A stretch of DNA of 64,000 nucleotides from Anadara kagoshimensis. Its lineage: Eukaryota; Mollusca; Bivalvia; Arcoida; Arcidae. Positions 35,008 to 48,032 of the stretch are shown piece by piece. The notes below the pieces were generated by a model, which was not told where the DNA came from, searched no databases, and saw nothing but the letters and a program-made list of their open reading frames with translations. The stretch is taken from positions 14,789,234-14,853,233 of the forward strand of contig CM037870.1 in NCBI GenBank assembly GCA_021292105.1, given 5' to 3'. Positions within the stretch are counted from its first letter, which is position 1; every line of letters starts with the position of its first letter. Made by a program: the position numbers and the translations under genes.

Positions 35008-38000
35008 CTGCATTTGTCAATGTTATGTCATGTTAGTTTCCAATGAAACGTATAAACAAACAACATTGACCTGGCCACATGACCTTTAATTTAAGCATTT
35101 ATCATGGACCCTATAAAACATATGCATGTGTTTTAGTCTACAAACATATATCCGTATGTATAAATGGTCGAGTGTTTAAGACAGTGAATTACAATCAAAG
35201 CACCGATAGTGCCCAGCGAACAGAGAGCGAGAACAAAATGCAAGCGTCTTTTACAATTGCTAATTGCCTATCATCATGAAGGATGTTATAACTGTGCCAG
35301 TTTTTAAGTACAAGTCAAGATTGCACTGAATCTCATTTTCCAATAAGTATCATTCTTCACAAGTTTTTTTCACAGAAGTGTTTTCAAAGTAGGCATATAT
35401 TCTGCACTGCTGAAAAGTTGTCGGATTACTCCAAATTGAGGATTCTTTGTAGCAAACATGCTACGAAGTTTCAAGCAACTTCATTTATCAGTTTCAGCGA
35501 AAAATTTTTGAGATTTTGAGAAGTTTACAGACAAATGGCAGGCACATACAAAGTCATGATAAAAGCTCACATAGCCTATGGCCAGGTGAGCTAATTAAGG
35601 CCATATGTTCAAAAAGTAAGAATACGTATGAATGTTACCACTGCAAACATGCTAACCCTCACGATATAAACAGCGGCCTCGACCACATCCCCCACCTCGT
35701 TTCTCCCGGTTTAAAACAAAGTCTTCTGAAATTGACCTTAGTGGCATATAAATATTTATTGTCAATATTATTTATCTCTTTTTGAATTTGTTCAGCTGAT
35801 AGACGCTTAATCACGGCAACAAAACATTTGAACAAGAATACAGGATCAACAATTTTTTTTTCAAAATACGTTTTTTCGCTTTTTTCAACATTCAAACACT
35901 TTATATTTTCATACCTTGGTCATACAACACTAGATCGTTTTTCTTAGTAAAAACCCAATAAGATTATTCTCAGAAGTGTAGAGTATAGTTCTCTGATCTT
36001 TAATCGAGTTTCATACAGATATACCACTTTATTTCAAGTAAATGTCACCTGTACAAGTAAATGTCACCTGTACAAGTGAGAAATCGGCACCTTTTTTCAT
36101 TATCGGAAATGCCGACAGTAATAGTACTGTACAAAACGGCAATAAAATGACAATCCGGACCCGAAAAATTCCGGGGAAAATCGCAAAGAAGAATCCACTT
36201 AGTGTGTTCGCTACCACGACCAAGCCCTAAAATGAAGGACCGCTTAATTGGGGCGGTTCACTGCCAAACATTAAGATTTGTTATCTTTCTTTCATCATCG
36301 ATCATTTAATATGAATATAGTGGCACTCCCCGTTTTACACACTCAGTGACGTACGAAGTAATCTACCAAGACTGCGTAGATAATTAATTTTTCAGTTGGG
36401 TTGAGTTTATTCTTTATATCCTGCAGAGCAATTTATCGCAAGAAAAGCTTTGCCACAAATACATTTTATCCTAACATGTGGCTGCTGTCAAAGATTTCGG
36501 TATTGTGCGTGAGAGTAACGTATTGCGGCGCAAATCACCCTTCAAGCCAAACATTCACTATTAGACCAAAATGAAATTTTCAGGAAAACAGAGAGACTGG
36601 AATAGAAAGCCTCACATAAATGTTTTACACCGATATACATGTAGTTATATTATAAGCACGAAGCCTTCTGGTATGGTACCATTCTGATTATGGACAACGA
36701 GCAGCCTTCAAGGCAAGCGACAATTCAACACCGCGGCTCACACAAAAAAGAAAAGTTGCAAAGAAAATTGCTTTAATGATTGCTGCTGCTTAAAAAGCAA
36801 ATTATATACATTATGAGCTTGCAAATACCAAATTAAAAGTTCAAATCTAGAAAATCACTTATGAGGTCACTCTGGGCAGTTACGATAGTTTTCATTATTT
36901 GCAATTCGTTAACAAAAAAGGTAGCAATCAAACGCATCTGACAAGTATCATGTCGATGATACCAAATGTGAAAGTCTAGCAATTTATCAAGATTTCTCCA
37001 AGATTCCAAGATTTGAATTTCTCAACTGAAGAAAATCAAACAACGATCACTCACGGTTCGTTTTTAATATTAAAAAAAAAAAAAAAAAAAAAACAATAAC
37101 GTCAGGATTTTCCAACTACATGTACAGCTCAAGTGGATACGTGAATTTCAACCGCGGCCGCGGTGTCAAAAGGGATTAATTTTCCACCGCGGTCCACCGT
37201 GATCTAAAGACATTCACCGCAACTGAATAAATGACGGATTAAAAATATTCCTGCCGCGGTGGACAGTAAAATCGTCCGCCGGCAGGAAAAATCTCCACCG
37301 CGATGTTGATTGAAAATGAATTACACTTTAACCATTGATGGATTATCACGTTATCTAAGTACATGTACAGTCTAACTTAGTTTATTCAAACTTCGATTTT
37401 TCAAATGCCTACGGTTATTCGAAGTTCCCGTCATTCATTATAATTTTTATTTATTAAAAAAAATCGAATACCACAGGTTATTCGAACCTGAATTCTAGAC
37501 CCAAATATGTTTTAATGATACTAAACCACCCACCCCAATAAAAAAATTAAAGTTGTTTTTTTCCCCACAATATGAAGTTTTAAAAAATTACCAGTGTGCA
37601 CGTTTTTTTTCGGCGTGTATGTTTTCATCACCGTAACTGATTGTAATTTCACACAGAATGGCATGTACTAGCCCTTTCAAGCTCTCGTTTTAAAACTTTT
37701 TTCCAAAGCTTGCCGACAAAGACGATTAGACGGTTGAACGCACACTACTATTTTCAATAAACCACCCCCGCAACTTGTCCATCATAATCTGAAACCTAAG
37801 CACGTGCACACCGATACTGCGGTATTCAACAAAGTGACGTGTATTAGCCTTTCAAGCTTTTGTTCAAAGCTTGCCGACAAGGACGAGTAGACGGTTGCAC
37901 GGACAATAGAGATACTTTCAATTAACCACCCCCGCAACAGACTTGTCTGTGTATTATATATGAGTATACACGTACTATCTTACCCCTATGTACTATATAA

Positions 38001-41000
38001 AAGACATCTCGTTTTTTTTTTTTTTTTTTTTTAGAATGTCACATGTAATTAAACACTAGCTATTTGGAAATTCAATTAAAAGCGACATTAAAAACTGATG
38101 CTCCGTGTCGTGGTAAGCGCGGCGCTCTAAAAAACCATCCCAGTAATTACCGTGCGCACTGCAAAGATAAATAATTCTGTCATTTCACCTATAGCTGGTT
38201 TTGTCTCGATAAATGTGATAGATTCTTGACTGAACGTAAAACCCCATTCAATCAACCAATCATCTTTGCTTGTCGAGGCCTCAGTGGCCGAATTTTCCAA
38301 AGTGATCCTCTACCTTTCGCCGCCAAGGTTCGAATCGACGAGCAGTTTGTCAGTATATTTCTACTTCTACTTCTACCAGTCTGCGGCCGCCATCAATCGC
38401 TGATGATACTGCCACTTTGTGTGTGCGCATTACAAATTTGACTGAGGTAAAAACAAAGTGCTGGCTAAGATTTTCCTTAAATGAAATCTGACAAATTTAC
38501 TATACATATCCAGCTATTGGGGGAAAATGTCCAATTTAAGAAGAAATCGTTGTGAAACTTGCGTCTTGTCACTGTTTGCCACCAGTGATACCTTGTTCAC
38601 GTGTGTGTCGAGGATCTTTAACTGTAAGGGTAACGTTTGGAAAACACAAATTATTATAATACACTTATTCAATCCTTAAAACTGATGACCGCGGTGGACT
38701 AGTCCTTACAATATTTTACCACCGGCAAAATCGTGCACCACAAATCGCGGTGGTCAGATAATTCCCACCTGAATCCACAAGAAATTTTGCGGTCACGGAT
38801 TAAAAAACACCGCGGCGGTGGAAATTCACGTATCCACTTGAGCTGTACTGTACAGTGTAAAACCACTAAGTATTCTCGCACTTTGGTGTATATGCCGGAA
38901 TGAAGTCTATGTACAGGTGCACGATTAAAACCGCCTGAAAAGTCTTTTTTCAGGGCCGATTTTCATATGAAAAGACTTAAAACGAGCATGAAATAAACAA
39001 CGATATTCAGCTCTTTGACTACACCTACGTCTGATGAACTTAAAACTAACACTGCTTCATTCAAAGTAGTTCGCCCTGTACGCTATCATGGCACCACGTG
39101 GAATATGGTTTTAATTGCGATTTTAAATTAGTAACTTTATTTAAGTTTTTAACGCTATCAACAGAGAATCCATTTTATTCGTCTCGTGACGGCGGTTCGC
39201 CCATAGTGGTGGAAACTACAGAACGGTCAAAGCAAGCTAACGATCGGATTTACACAGAGGCGATTGGTTGAAATCAACTTTTTTTTAAAGATGCACATTT
39301 TATGAATAAATAAAGATTAAATATATAAATATGAAAAAATAATGTGGAAATTTTTTATCAAATGTTCATGACAGCAGAGTAAAACGAAATATTTAACCAA
39401 TCAAATAACGGCTTATAAACGTGTCCGGTACTCGCTGTATGTTTAATGATCAGAGTTGATATGAATGAATATCGGTTACGGTGTATTTTCAGAATTCATA
39501 CGCTAGTAATGGGAGAACTACTATTATGTAGACATTGCCAAATAGTTTTAAACAATGATGCATATTCATTTTCATATTCCATACAGCATAATGTATACAT
39601 CGATTATTTGCACACTTATACCAATGTTCTCATAAATGACGCTCAATACCCGCACTATTATTACAGTTTGCGCAAGGTTTGTCAATTAGCGGTTGTTCAG
39701 CCTGTCCGGATTTTACAAACGGCTCCCGTGGCAGTACTCCCAGAGATTACTGTCTGTTCGTAAAAATATGAAACTAAAGTTAGATGCTTTAGGTGTAAAT
39801 TCGTGTTGTAACAGCGAATCTTAACACTACTTAGGTAGAGCGGACCCTCATATATGAATGGACAGATCAATGTTGTTTTAACATACAGAATTGAACTCAA
39901 AAACTTAGCTAAATATCTATCACTTATCATAAATATTAAATTAAACATTTTTATCCTAAACATTATGTATGAAAGCAAAATCAAATGTTTTACATTCCTA
40001 TGCATTTGTGCATATATTTCAACAGATCTGAAATTGATATAACCCAAATATTCTTCTGTTGCTATGGAAAACATATTTCAAATTCTATACAAAAATATGC
40101 ATAATTTAAGTACTCTGTTAAACGATTATGCGAATTTTTCAGTGTTTTCACTATTTTAGCATTCAAATGTCATTTTATGTTGATTTTTCGGTCTTTACAG
40201 AGAATTGGTTTTAAAATATCCAAACTAGAAAGTCTGGTAATAAAACCAGCTACAAGGCAATCATATTGATTTGAATACTAAGTATGCATCGTTCATTCGA
40301 AAGTTTAATGGTTTTTTCGACATAACCCATAATTTACCTGCAATTCCGGAAATAGCAGTGCTACAATGGAATTGGATAACCAATGAACCACAGTGGCTAA
40401 ACTAACAGCTGAGGGTCTGGCACGCTGTGAAAACAACTCTGCTACAAAAAACCATGGAATGGAACCTGAAATGATACAATATACAATATTGTCGGATATA
40501 TTAGTAATAAATTTTAGACATTTACGAAAGTTTAAGCAACCGTTTAGAACATTTTTCTTTAAATTTCAGAGTTTTTAAGATATTTTAGTAACAGTTTGGA
40601 CATTTTTCCAAGATTTTCAGACGTTTAAGAAACATTTTCGGACATTTTGGTAGTTACCAACTTCCTATTTTATGTTGCACCTGTTACTTCACGGAAAAAT
40701 CAGCTGACATTAGTATCGGTTCATGTAAAAATTTCAATCTGTTGTCTTACCTGTTCCTATTGCAAACGTCAATCGGTAAACAATAACTGTGACAACACAC
40801 ACATAGGTCAACCACTGATGACTGGACTGAAAATAGACGATTGATTGATTTATTAATTTAAAATGATTTATCCATTGGGTTTTATGTCCAGAATACACAA
40901 TAACTGTGACGACACATAGTTCAACCATTACACTGGACTGAAAATATAAAATCGATTCATTGACTGATGGAATGGAATTTTACCTTAAAGACAAAAATAT

Positions 41001-44000
41001 CTCATTGATATCGTTACCTTTGCAAAGTTTCTTGAGACTTCAGATGACGCTCAGCTCTAACACAAGCGAAATATATCAAAATAAATTATTCCTGAAAGTT
41101 TTATTTTCGCATTTTGCCATGCGAAAATGTTCCGATTTATAGTACTTGTAAACCGAGTATTGTTTCGAAATTAAGGTTTTTAACCACTCTGTTTTGGAAT
41201 AAATCAGAACAAAGTCAAAATATATGATTAAAACAGAGTTTGCGAATAAGTTGTTTTCGTGAATATTCCGACCCTCGAGTCAGCTAATTTATCTTAAACG
41301 AAAATCACAAACCACGGATTTATTATCCCACGAAATGTTTTTTTACTTAGGACCACGAAAATAATTGATTTCACAAAAAAGGTGTAAAGAGGACACTTAC
41401 TTGGAATATGTAAGCTATGGAAAAGGTCAGACTAAAGACAAACAGCCCGGTTTGTGACATCAGAAACAAAGTTCTTCGTCCCAATCTGTCCATCAGGCTT
41501 GCAGACACGAGGGTCATCAAGATGTTAGCCGCACCGCTCCCTAAGGTTGCATACTGTGCATTTATTTCACTTAAACCAACATTCTCAAATATACTTGTAG
41601 AATAGTATACAACCTACAAAATAAAATAAAAACGAACATAATTGCTCGACTGAACCGGTGGCTCTGTAGTAAAGTGCCCGAATGAATGGGCGGTCGTGGT
41701 TTCGAACCCTGACCCGGGCATACACAAGACTTTAAAATTTAAGATTAATCTGCTGCTTTGTATCCTGGAACATTATTAAGAGGACATAGTTTCAACTGGT
41801 TCACAAAGTGTTACTAAAATATAACTGTGGCATACTGACTCAATGAGCTAGCACATTAAAGCCGTCCTAAGTGCGTGTTAGTACTAGACACATAAAAAGT
41901 CCATAATTTGGAAGATATTAAAAAAAACTCTTTGTGTGAGGGAAAAAATGAACGTGAAATTTTACACGCGCGAAATTATGCAGTCAGAAAAAAGTCCACA
42001 TCTTTTATGAAAAAATAATGTCATTACTATAATATACAAAGTCAACAAGAAGATATTACAACAAAACCCATGGAATAACTAACAAATTTGAAAAAATGAC
42101 ACTAAATGTTTATGGATATGGCCAGAATCCACAGGAACAAAAAATAACAAAATACATATAAATGTAAAAACAAGATTACACAGAGTTAATGGACCCCAAT
42201 ATTGGACTTGCAACAGACATACAGACTAAATGGTATCCAGAGACAATGTCAAAATTTAAACCCACTAGCACTGTCATGTGCTGATTTTAAATGCATTATT
42301 TTGATAAAAATTTAAAATCGGCCCATGGCAGCACTGTTTATTATGTATAAAATAAAACATCTTTTTTATGTCCCCTCGATAATTTTGCCGTATCGCTTAT
42401 CGTATCAAAGTAAATTAATATATGCTTTTCTTTACAATATCCATTGATTGGCACCCACGTATCACCAAACACAAATGGTTGAGGCAAGCTTTAATGTACT
42501 ACCATAAAATGGGTAGTTGGAATCCAAACCTTAGGTCAGAAAAATTGCCGTTTTTTATCAAATAGGGGGCAAAATGCAAAGCTTTAGAAATGAAATGCCT
42601 GGTGCATCGTGGGTGTTCATAGCACGTGCGTTCCGATGTTTGTATACTTGTATACTTACTGCATTGATGCCACAAAACTGTTGAGACAAATGCATCATGA
42701 CGCTAATAATGACAGGTGTCCGTAACCCTGGTTTCCGAAATAAATCTAAAAATAAAAACTGAAAGAGAAAAACAATGAACAAAAGGTTCAGGTATTACAA
42801 GAAAAGGAAAATGTAATTTTCGACAATATATTATCATACGATAATTTGTATCGATATGAAAATCATCAGAATATTGTGCTGGAAAAACCAAAAACTGTGT
42901 ATTGATTTTTTTAAAACGGTCTTACAACTCTGCTGGGGAGTGAGTATATAGCGTAATGGAGTTTCACGCCACAGTCGATTTTATACCCCCGCTTAAAAAG
43001 TGGGGGGTAAATAGTGATAGGGGTGTCCGTCCGTGTGTCTGTCCGTCCTTCCGTTACACCTTAGGGTACCTATCTCTCATCCGCAACTCCTCCTTAACCC
43101 TTTAATGGATTTTCATGAAACTTTCACACAACCTTTGTGATATAATGCAGATGTGCACCTCCTTTTTAAAAATTTGATCCGATGGATTTTTGGGAGCGGG
43201 GGGTATTTTTTGTGAGCTTGTGGCTCACAGTTTTTCTAGTTTTTATATATCTGAAGTACGTTACTTATTCAACATTACAGCGTTCAGCATTGAATAAGTA
43301 ACAGTTATTTATTCAACATTCAAAAATATTTTCGTTTCACTTGTAAAACATTCAACAAACCGATTTTTATCACATTACTCCACACGATTAAATGTCACTA
43401 CCAAGTATGGTTACCCCCAGTGCCTCGGAACACATTGGCTTAAAGCTTTAATGTAAGCATATACCATTATACAGTATATTTCCTTTAGATGTAAAGTAAA
43501 GTGCCTGAGCAAAGTGAAGCTTTCACTGTGCTGAAAAAATGGTGACATTTAATCGTTGAATGTGATAAAATTAATTTTAATGGATGTTGTATAAATGATA
43601 CGAAAATATTTTCGAGTGTTGAATAAGTACGTGTAACTGTTACTTATTCAATGTTGAACGCTGCAATGTTGAATAAGTAACGTACTTCAGGTATCCGATT
43701 TTTTTTTAACTTCTATTGAGGCGGTCAGTTCAGGAATGGTGAAGTTACAGGAGAAAGTCATCGATTTCGGTGAACTGACACACTAGAATGTACCAGAGTC
43801 GGATTTGAACCTAAGAGTTGAAAGGCGTGGTGAACAATGTAGCGCGTGATCCCAGTCTTAAGTTACACACTAGTGATTTGATTGGATATTTTTTACCTTT
43901 TCATTTGGATTTTGTTTTTCTCTTTCTTTTTGCATTTCCCAAAGTTCATCTTCGACATTTGCATTCTTCCCTCGTAACCAGTATAAAGCTGAAAAAACGA

Positions 44001-47000
44001 CAGACATTTTAAACAACTGACAAGATATATTTTGATATAGCTAACCTTCATTTTTTGATAAAAAGTTTTAAAAGGTATCTTTTGAAATGTTTGTAAAAGA
44101 TTTGTAATAGGATACTAGGATTCTTCTTTTATCTGCCTATGTAAGAAGTGAGTTATGGTTTTATGCTATGTAAGATACACAAGACCTAGTCAAGAGTGTT
44201 ACAATGGAAAGTTGACGACCGATGCACGACGCACGGCAGACAAAGACTGATCACAAAAGCTCACTTGAGCACTTTGTGCCCAGGTGAGCTAAAAGTGATA
44301 GTTTCCCAGATAATTAACCATTTCGATTTTCTGTTGTATCTATGACCTTGACCTTTGAACAAGTGGAAATGGACAAATGGAAACGCATGGCCGGTATAGT
44401 TTAGTTTTCAAATTACTAGTACTTGAAAACGTTTTATTTTTATATGTTGTTCGGAGCCTTTGCCAAGTTTTACTAAAACAATACAAGGTAATCTCACCGG
44501 GAAGTTTATCAGTGTACCTCTCATTTAGAAAATTAAACAATTTCTTTAGCTAGATTTTTGTTCGAAATAGCCCAAATAGTAACAATCAAATAAACTTGGG
44601 GAATATTGTCATACCATCCGAAAGTTTATCAACCTGTGTGGCTGTTTCTTATCTAGTAGCAAATAATTAGTAAGATAAAATCGGGATCATCAGATTAACG
44701 CTTATACCGTTTCGATAACGTGAAGCCACTGAGAGTACAATACTCCGCGCTGGATGGAATGTCAGTCCATTGCAAGGCTACGCCCAGGTATATTTGGTGG
44801 TTCCCATTCAATTGCCAGCTTGATGGTATGGAAAGATGTGAAATTGAATGTTTTTCACAATGATATAACACACTTCCCGACTTGGTCTCGAACCCATGAC
44901 CATTGATTCACGAGTCAGTGACCATAACTACTATGCAACACGTCTCCAATTCGTTAGTACATAAGGTGGAAATGTAAACACGTTATAGGGAGTATATTTG
45001 CCCGACCTGTCCCCACTGATGAAATGTGATGGTTTGGTTAATGTGAAGGTTCTAACCCCGACCCTTAATCATGAGTCTCCACACAGTAGCTAGCATATGA
45101 GATGCAAATACAATAGAAATATTATAAGGAGTACCTGCCTTCTCCAGCTTTTGTCTCGTCGTACTTGTAAATCATCAAATAACGTGGTGTCTCTGGACAT
45201 AGTATAATGGTCAGTATCTGATAAATAGCCGGTACTACAGTAAAACCTGATATAAAAATAAATATATTCTGATATTAATTTTTTTTTTATTTACTTATTT
45301 ATTTAGTTAAATGTTTAAAAGGTAATTCCCTAGGAATATTCAGGGAACCTCCGTGGCTAAGTGGTCTAAAGTGCAAGCAAGGGATTTTTCTGGGTATCCA
45401 CAGGGTCCGGTAAAAGGACCCATTCCCAACGCAAAAAACATGCATTTTTTCCAATTCTGTAGTGAAACATTAACTATGTTTATCAATTTTTTGAGAAAAA
45501 AAATTCACAAGATCATCAACATCATATTCAGAGGATATCTCGTTCTGATAACGATTTCAATCTATAGTAACCCACATTTTGCTGGATGATTTATATAGGA
45601 ACAAAAGAGACAGCGCTATTTTGCTGTGAACACCGATATAATTTGTTCAATTACCAGTATTCTAGTGGTCTAGAATTTCTAATATGTTGTGATTTTTCAA
45701 AAAAATAACATTTTTGTTGGACATTTTCCCAATTTCATCCCAAGGTCCTTTTCCCAAAAAGGTCAGAAAAATCCCTGCACGCTTACAGATTGCAGTGCCT
45801 CTCACTGTCTACATAATCAAAAACAAACATACTAATCCATATCCGAATCACAATCCAGAAGCAAAGTAAAAACGTTGGAACTGACAAGTTAGGTTATACA
45901 CGTGAACTTCCACCAGGGAAGTGAGGCCAGGTGCTCCGGAAGGGTAAGCAACTTCTGTTTAGCTAGCTACACCCGCCACGTGTGTAATCAAAATTGTGTG
46001 AAAGGAACATGGAACTACGAGACGTCAAAAATATCCAGGGCAATCCTGGACACAGAGACATCAAACTTGTCAACAATACTGTGATGACGGCCATAAAACT
46101 TTTTGAGGGCCTTGATAAGCCTAGGATTGCAATATATAAATCATAGTGTAAGCGTCAGTATTATTGTCCACTTCACTACCTAGATATATTATTTTTCATC
46201 AAACATTGTCCATAAAAGCACCATTTTTCCTTCTATAAGCATAAATGCTCATACCGACAATTATCCCTTCGTATCATTATAGAAACTGTCTATATTGGGC
46301 CATTATAATGGGGTTTTACTGTACATAATGAATACAATGATAATTATGATAATTTGATGAAATAGCAGTAATTGATATGACATATATGTAAATGAGACAA
46401 AGATTAAGATAAAGATTAAGAATTCACCCAATGCATATTGCCATAGGTCTGTTGTTCCAAGAATATTACCAAGGCCAAGGACACCGGAAGTGATTATTCC
46501 TAAGACTGTGGTTAGCTGATACAAGGCACCAAAGAATCCCCTTAATTTTACAGGAGCAATTTCTGATAAGTATAATGGAGCGACAACACTGCTTATACCT
46601 AAAATAAACAAATAAACAAATGGAATGTTTAAAAAAACCACCAGTTCATGGAAGCCTTGTAAATTTAGTTAAAACGTGATTTTCTACCGAGAAAATGAGA
46701 CCGGGTGTTCCGGAAAAGTACATTACCCTGTTTTCTAGCTAGAACCGCCACATGTGTAATCGAAATTGACAATGAACAAAACACCCATAATCTCATAATA
46801 GATATTTCCATAGATCTGTTATAGTTGCCTAAACAAGCTGTGAAATTTCTGTAATAAATTCCCCTCTTATTTCAACTCAAAATCCCAGCGCTTAAGTCGA
46901 TTGAAAACGACTCTAAATATAATTCTGAAGTATACCTGCAGACACACCAACAACCATTCTTCCAACAATCAGCATCTCGTAACTACGACATATTTTTGAG

Positions 47001-47973
47001 AAAAATAATAGACCACCGGCGAAAACTGCCAACACACTGTTCCTTAGCATAAGACCTTTTCTGAAACGTGAAAAAGATAATTCATTAGAACGCGTTTCTG
47101 GGGCGTCTGTATACAGTGATCTTGTATCGCTGAACTGGTACAACGGTAGCCATTTTGAAATGGCGGGAATCAAGTAATGTATTATTAAGTTTGGACTACT
47201 GCAAGTAAAACAAGTTAGAGTGTTACCCACTATTTTAAATGCACATTAAGTTTTTTAAATGTGCATTCTGAGTTTCAAAATGGCTACCGTTGTAACAGTT
47301 CTTAAAAAAGATTTTCTCATATTGTCTGTTTCCATGGTGATGCTAGAATAATAATTATAAGGGAGTAAGGGAAAGAAGTAAAACCAATACATTTTCGATT
47401 TGATATTGACAACATATATACCTTCCGTATCTGTTTGCCAGATATCCTCCACTTAGACCACCAAACATGCCTCCTATTGCATATATAGATACTGTTACCG
47501 CCCAAAGTAACGTTAGAGTAGAACTAGACATGTACTGTCCAGTTCTGTCATAATTTGTCACGTTGAAAAATTCTTGAAGAACCTGAAACATTAAGTTATG
47601 AAAGCATTCAATATGCTAAAAGTTACGAAAACCATGCAAGTATGTTATAATTAAAAAAACAACATCCAAAAAATAGGATAACATATTCTACATCACATTA
47701 GGTTTCGGCGGCATTGCTTGATAACACGTATTTTGCAACATGAATTATGTAGATATATTAAAATTTAAAGGTACAGAGTCTAAAATTGTTCTTGTCTATA
47801 TGGTAAAAACATCATATGGACGAACTACCTTTTAAATACACTGACAATAAACATAAACAGAGCATGGACCTTCATAAAATATATTTTTACAGATGTTTCA
47901 TTAGATCTTCCCTCTCTCTTTCGTGATGTGTAACTAACATTAATTTATGTGTTAATGACATACTTATTTAACG

Positions 47974-48032
<59 letters not shown>

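Larger units (their letters stand above)
35010..40337. other. Transporter intron 11, repeat-filled
   Basis: A 5.3-kb intron. It holds the two ends of a split MITE-B (35062 and 39875 regions), a 1.7-kb TIR element (37125-38845), a SINE S1 (38273-38345 head), an 18-bp direct duplication (AAGTAAATGTCACCTGTAC at about 36036-36076) and poly(A)/poly(T) runs. There is no supported coding region. Confidence 0.6.

Noticed and set aside
36029..36230. Overlapping open frames of about 62-64 codons on both strands
   Set aside because: Short, no family similarity, within transporter intron 11 and containing an 18-bp direct duplication.
39446..39763. 105-codon open frame on the plus strand
   Set aside because: No recognisable domain, no splice or promoter context, and it lies within a repeat-rich intron of the opposite-strand gene.
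45133..45134. GT donor (GGCAG|GTACTC) for transporter exon 6
   Set aside because: It puts exon 7 out of frame and no alternative acceptor rescues it. The GC donor gives an ungapped family alignment.
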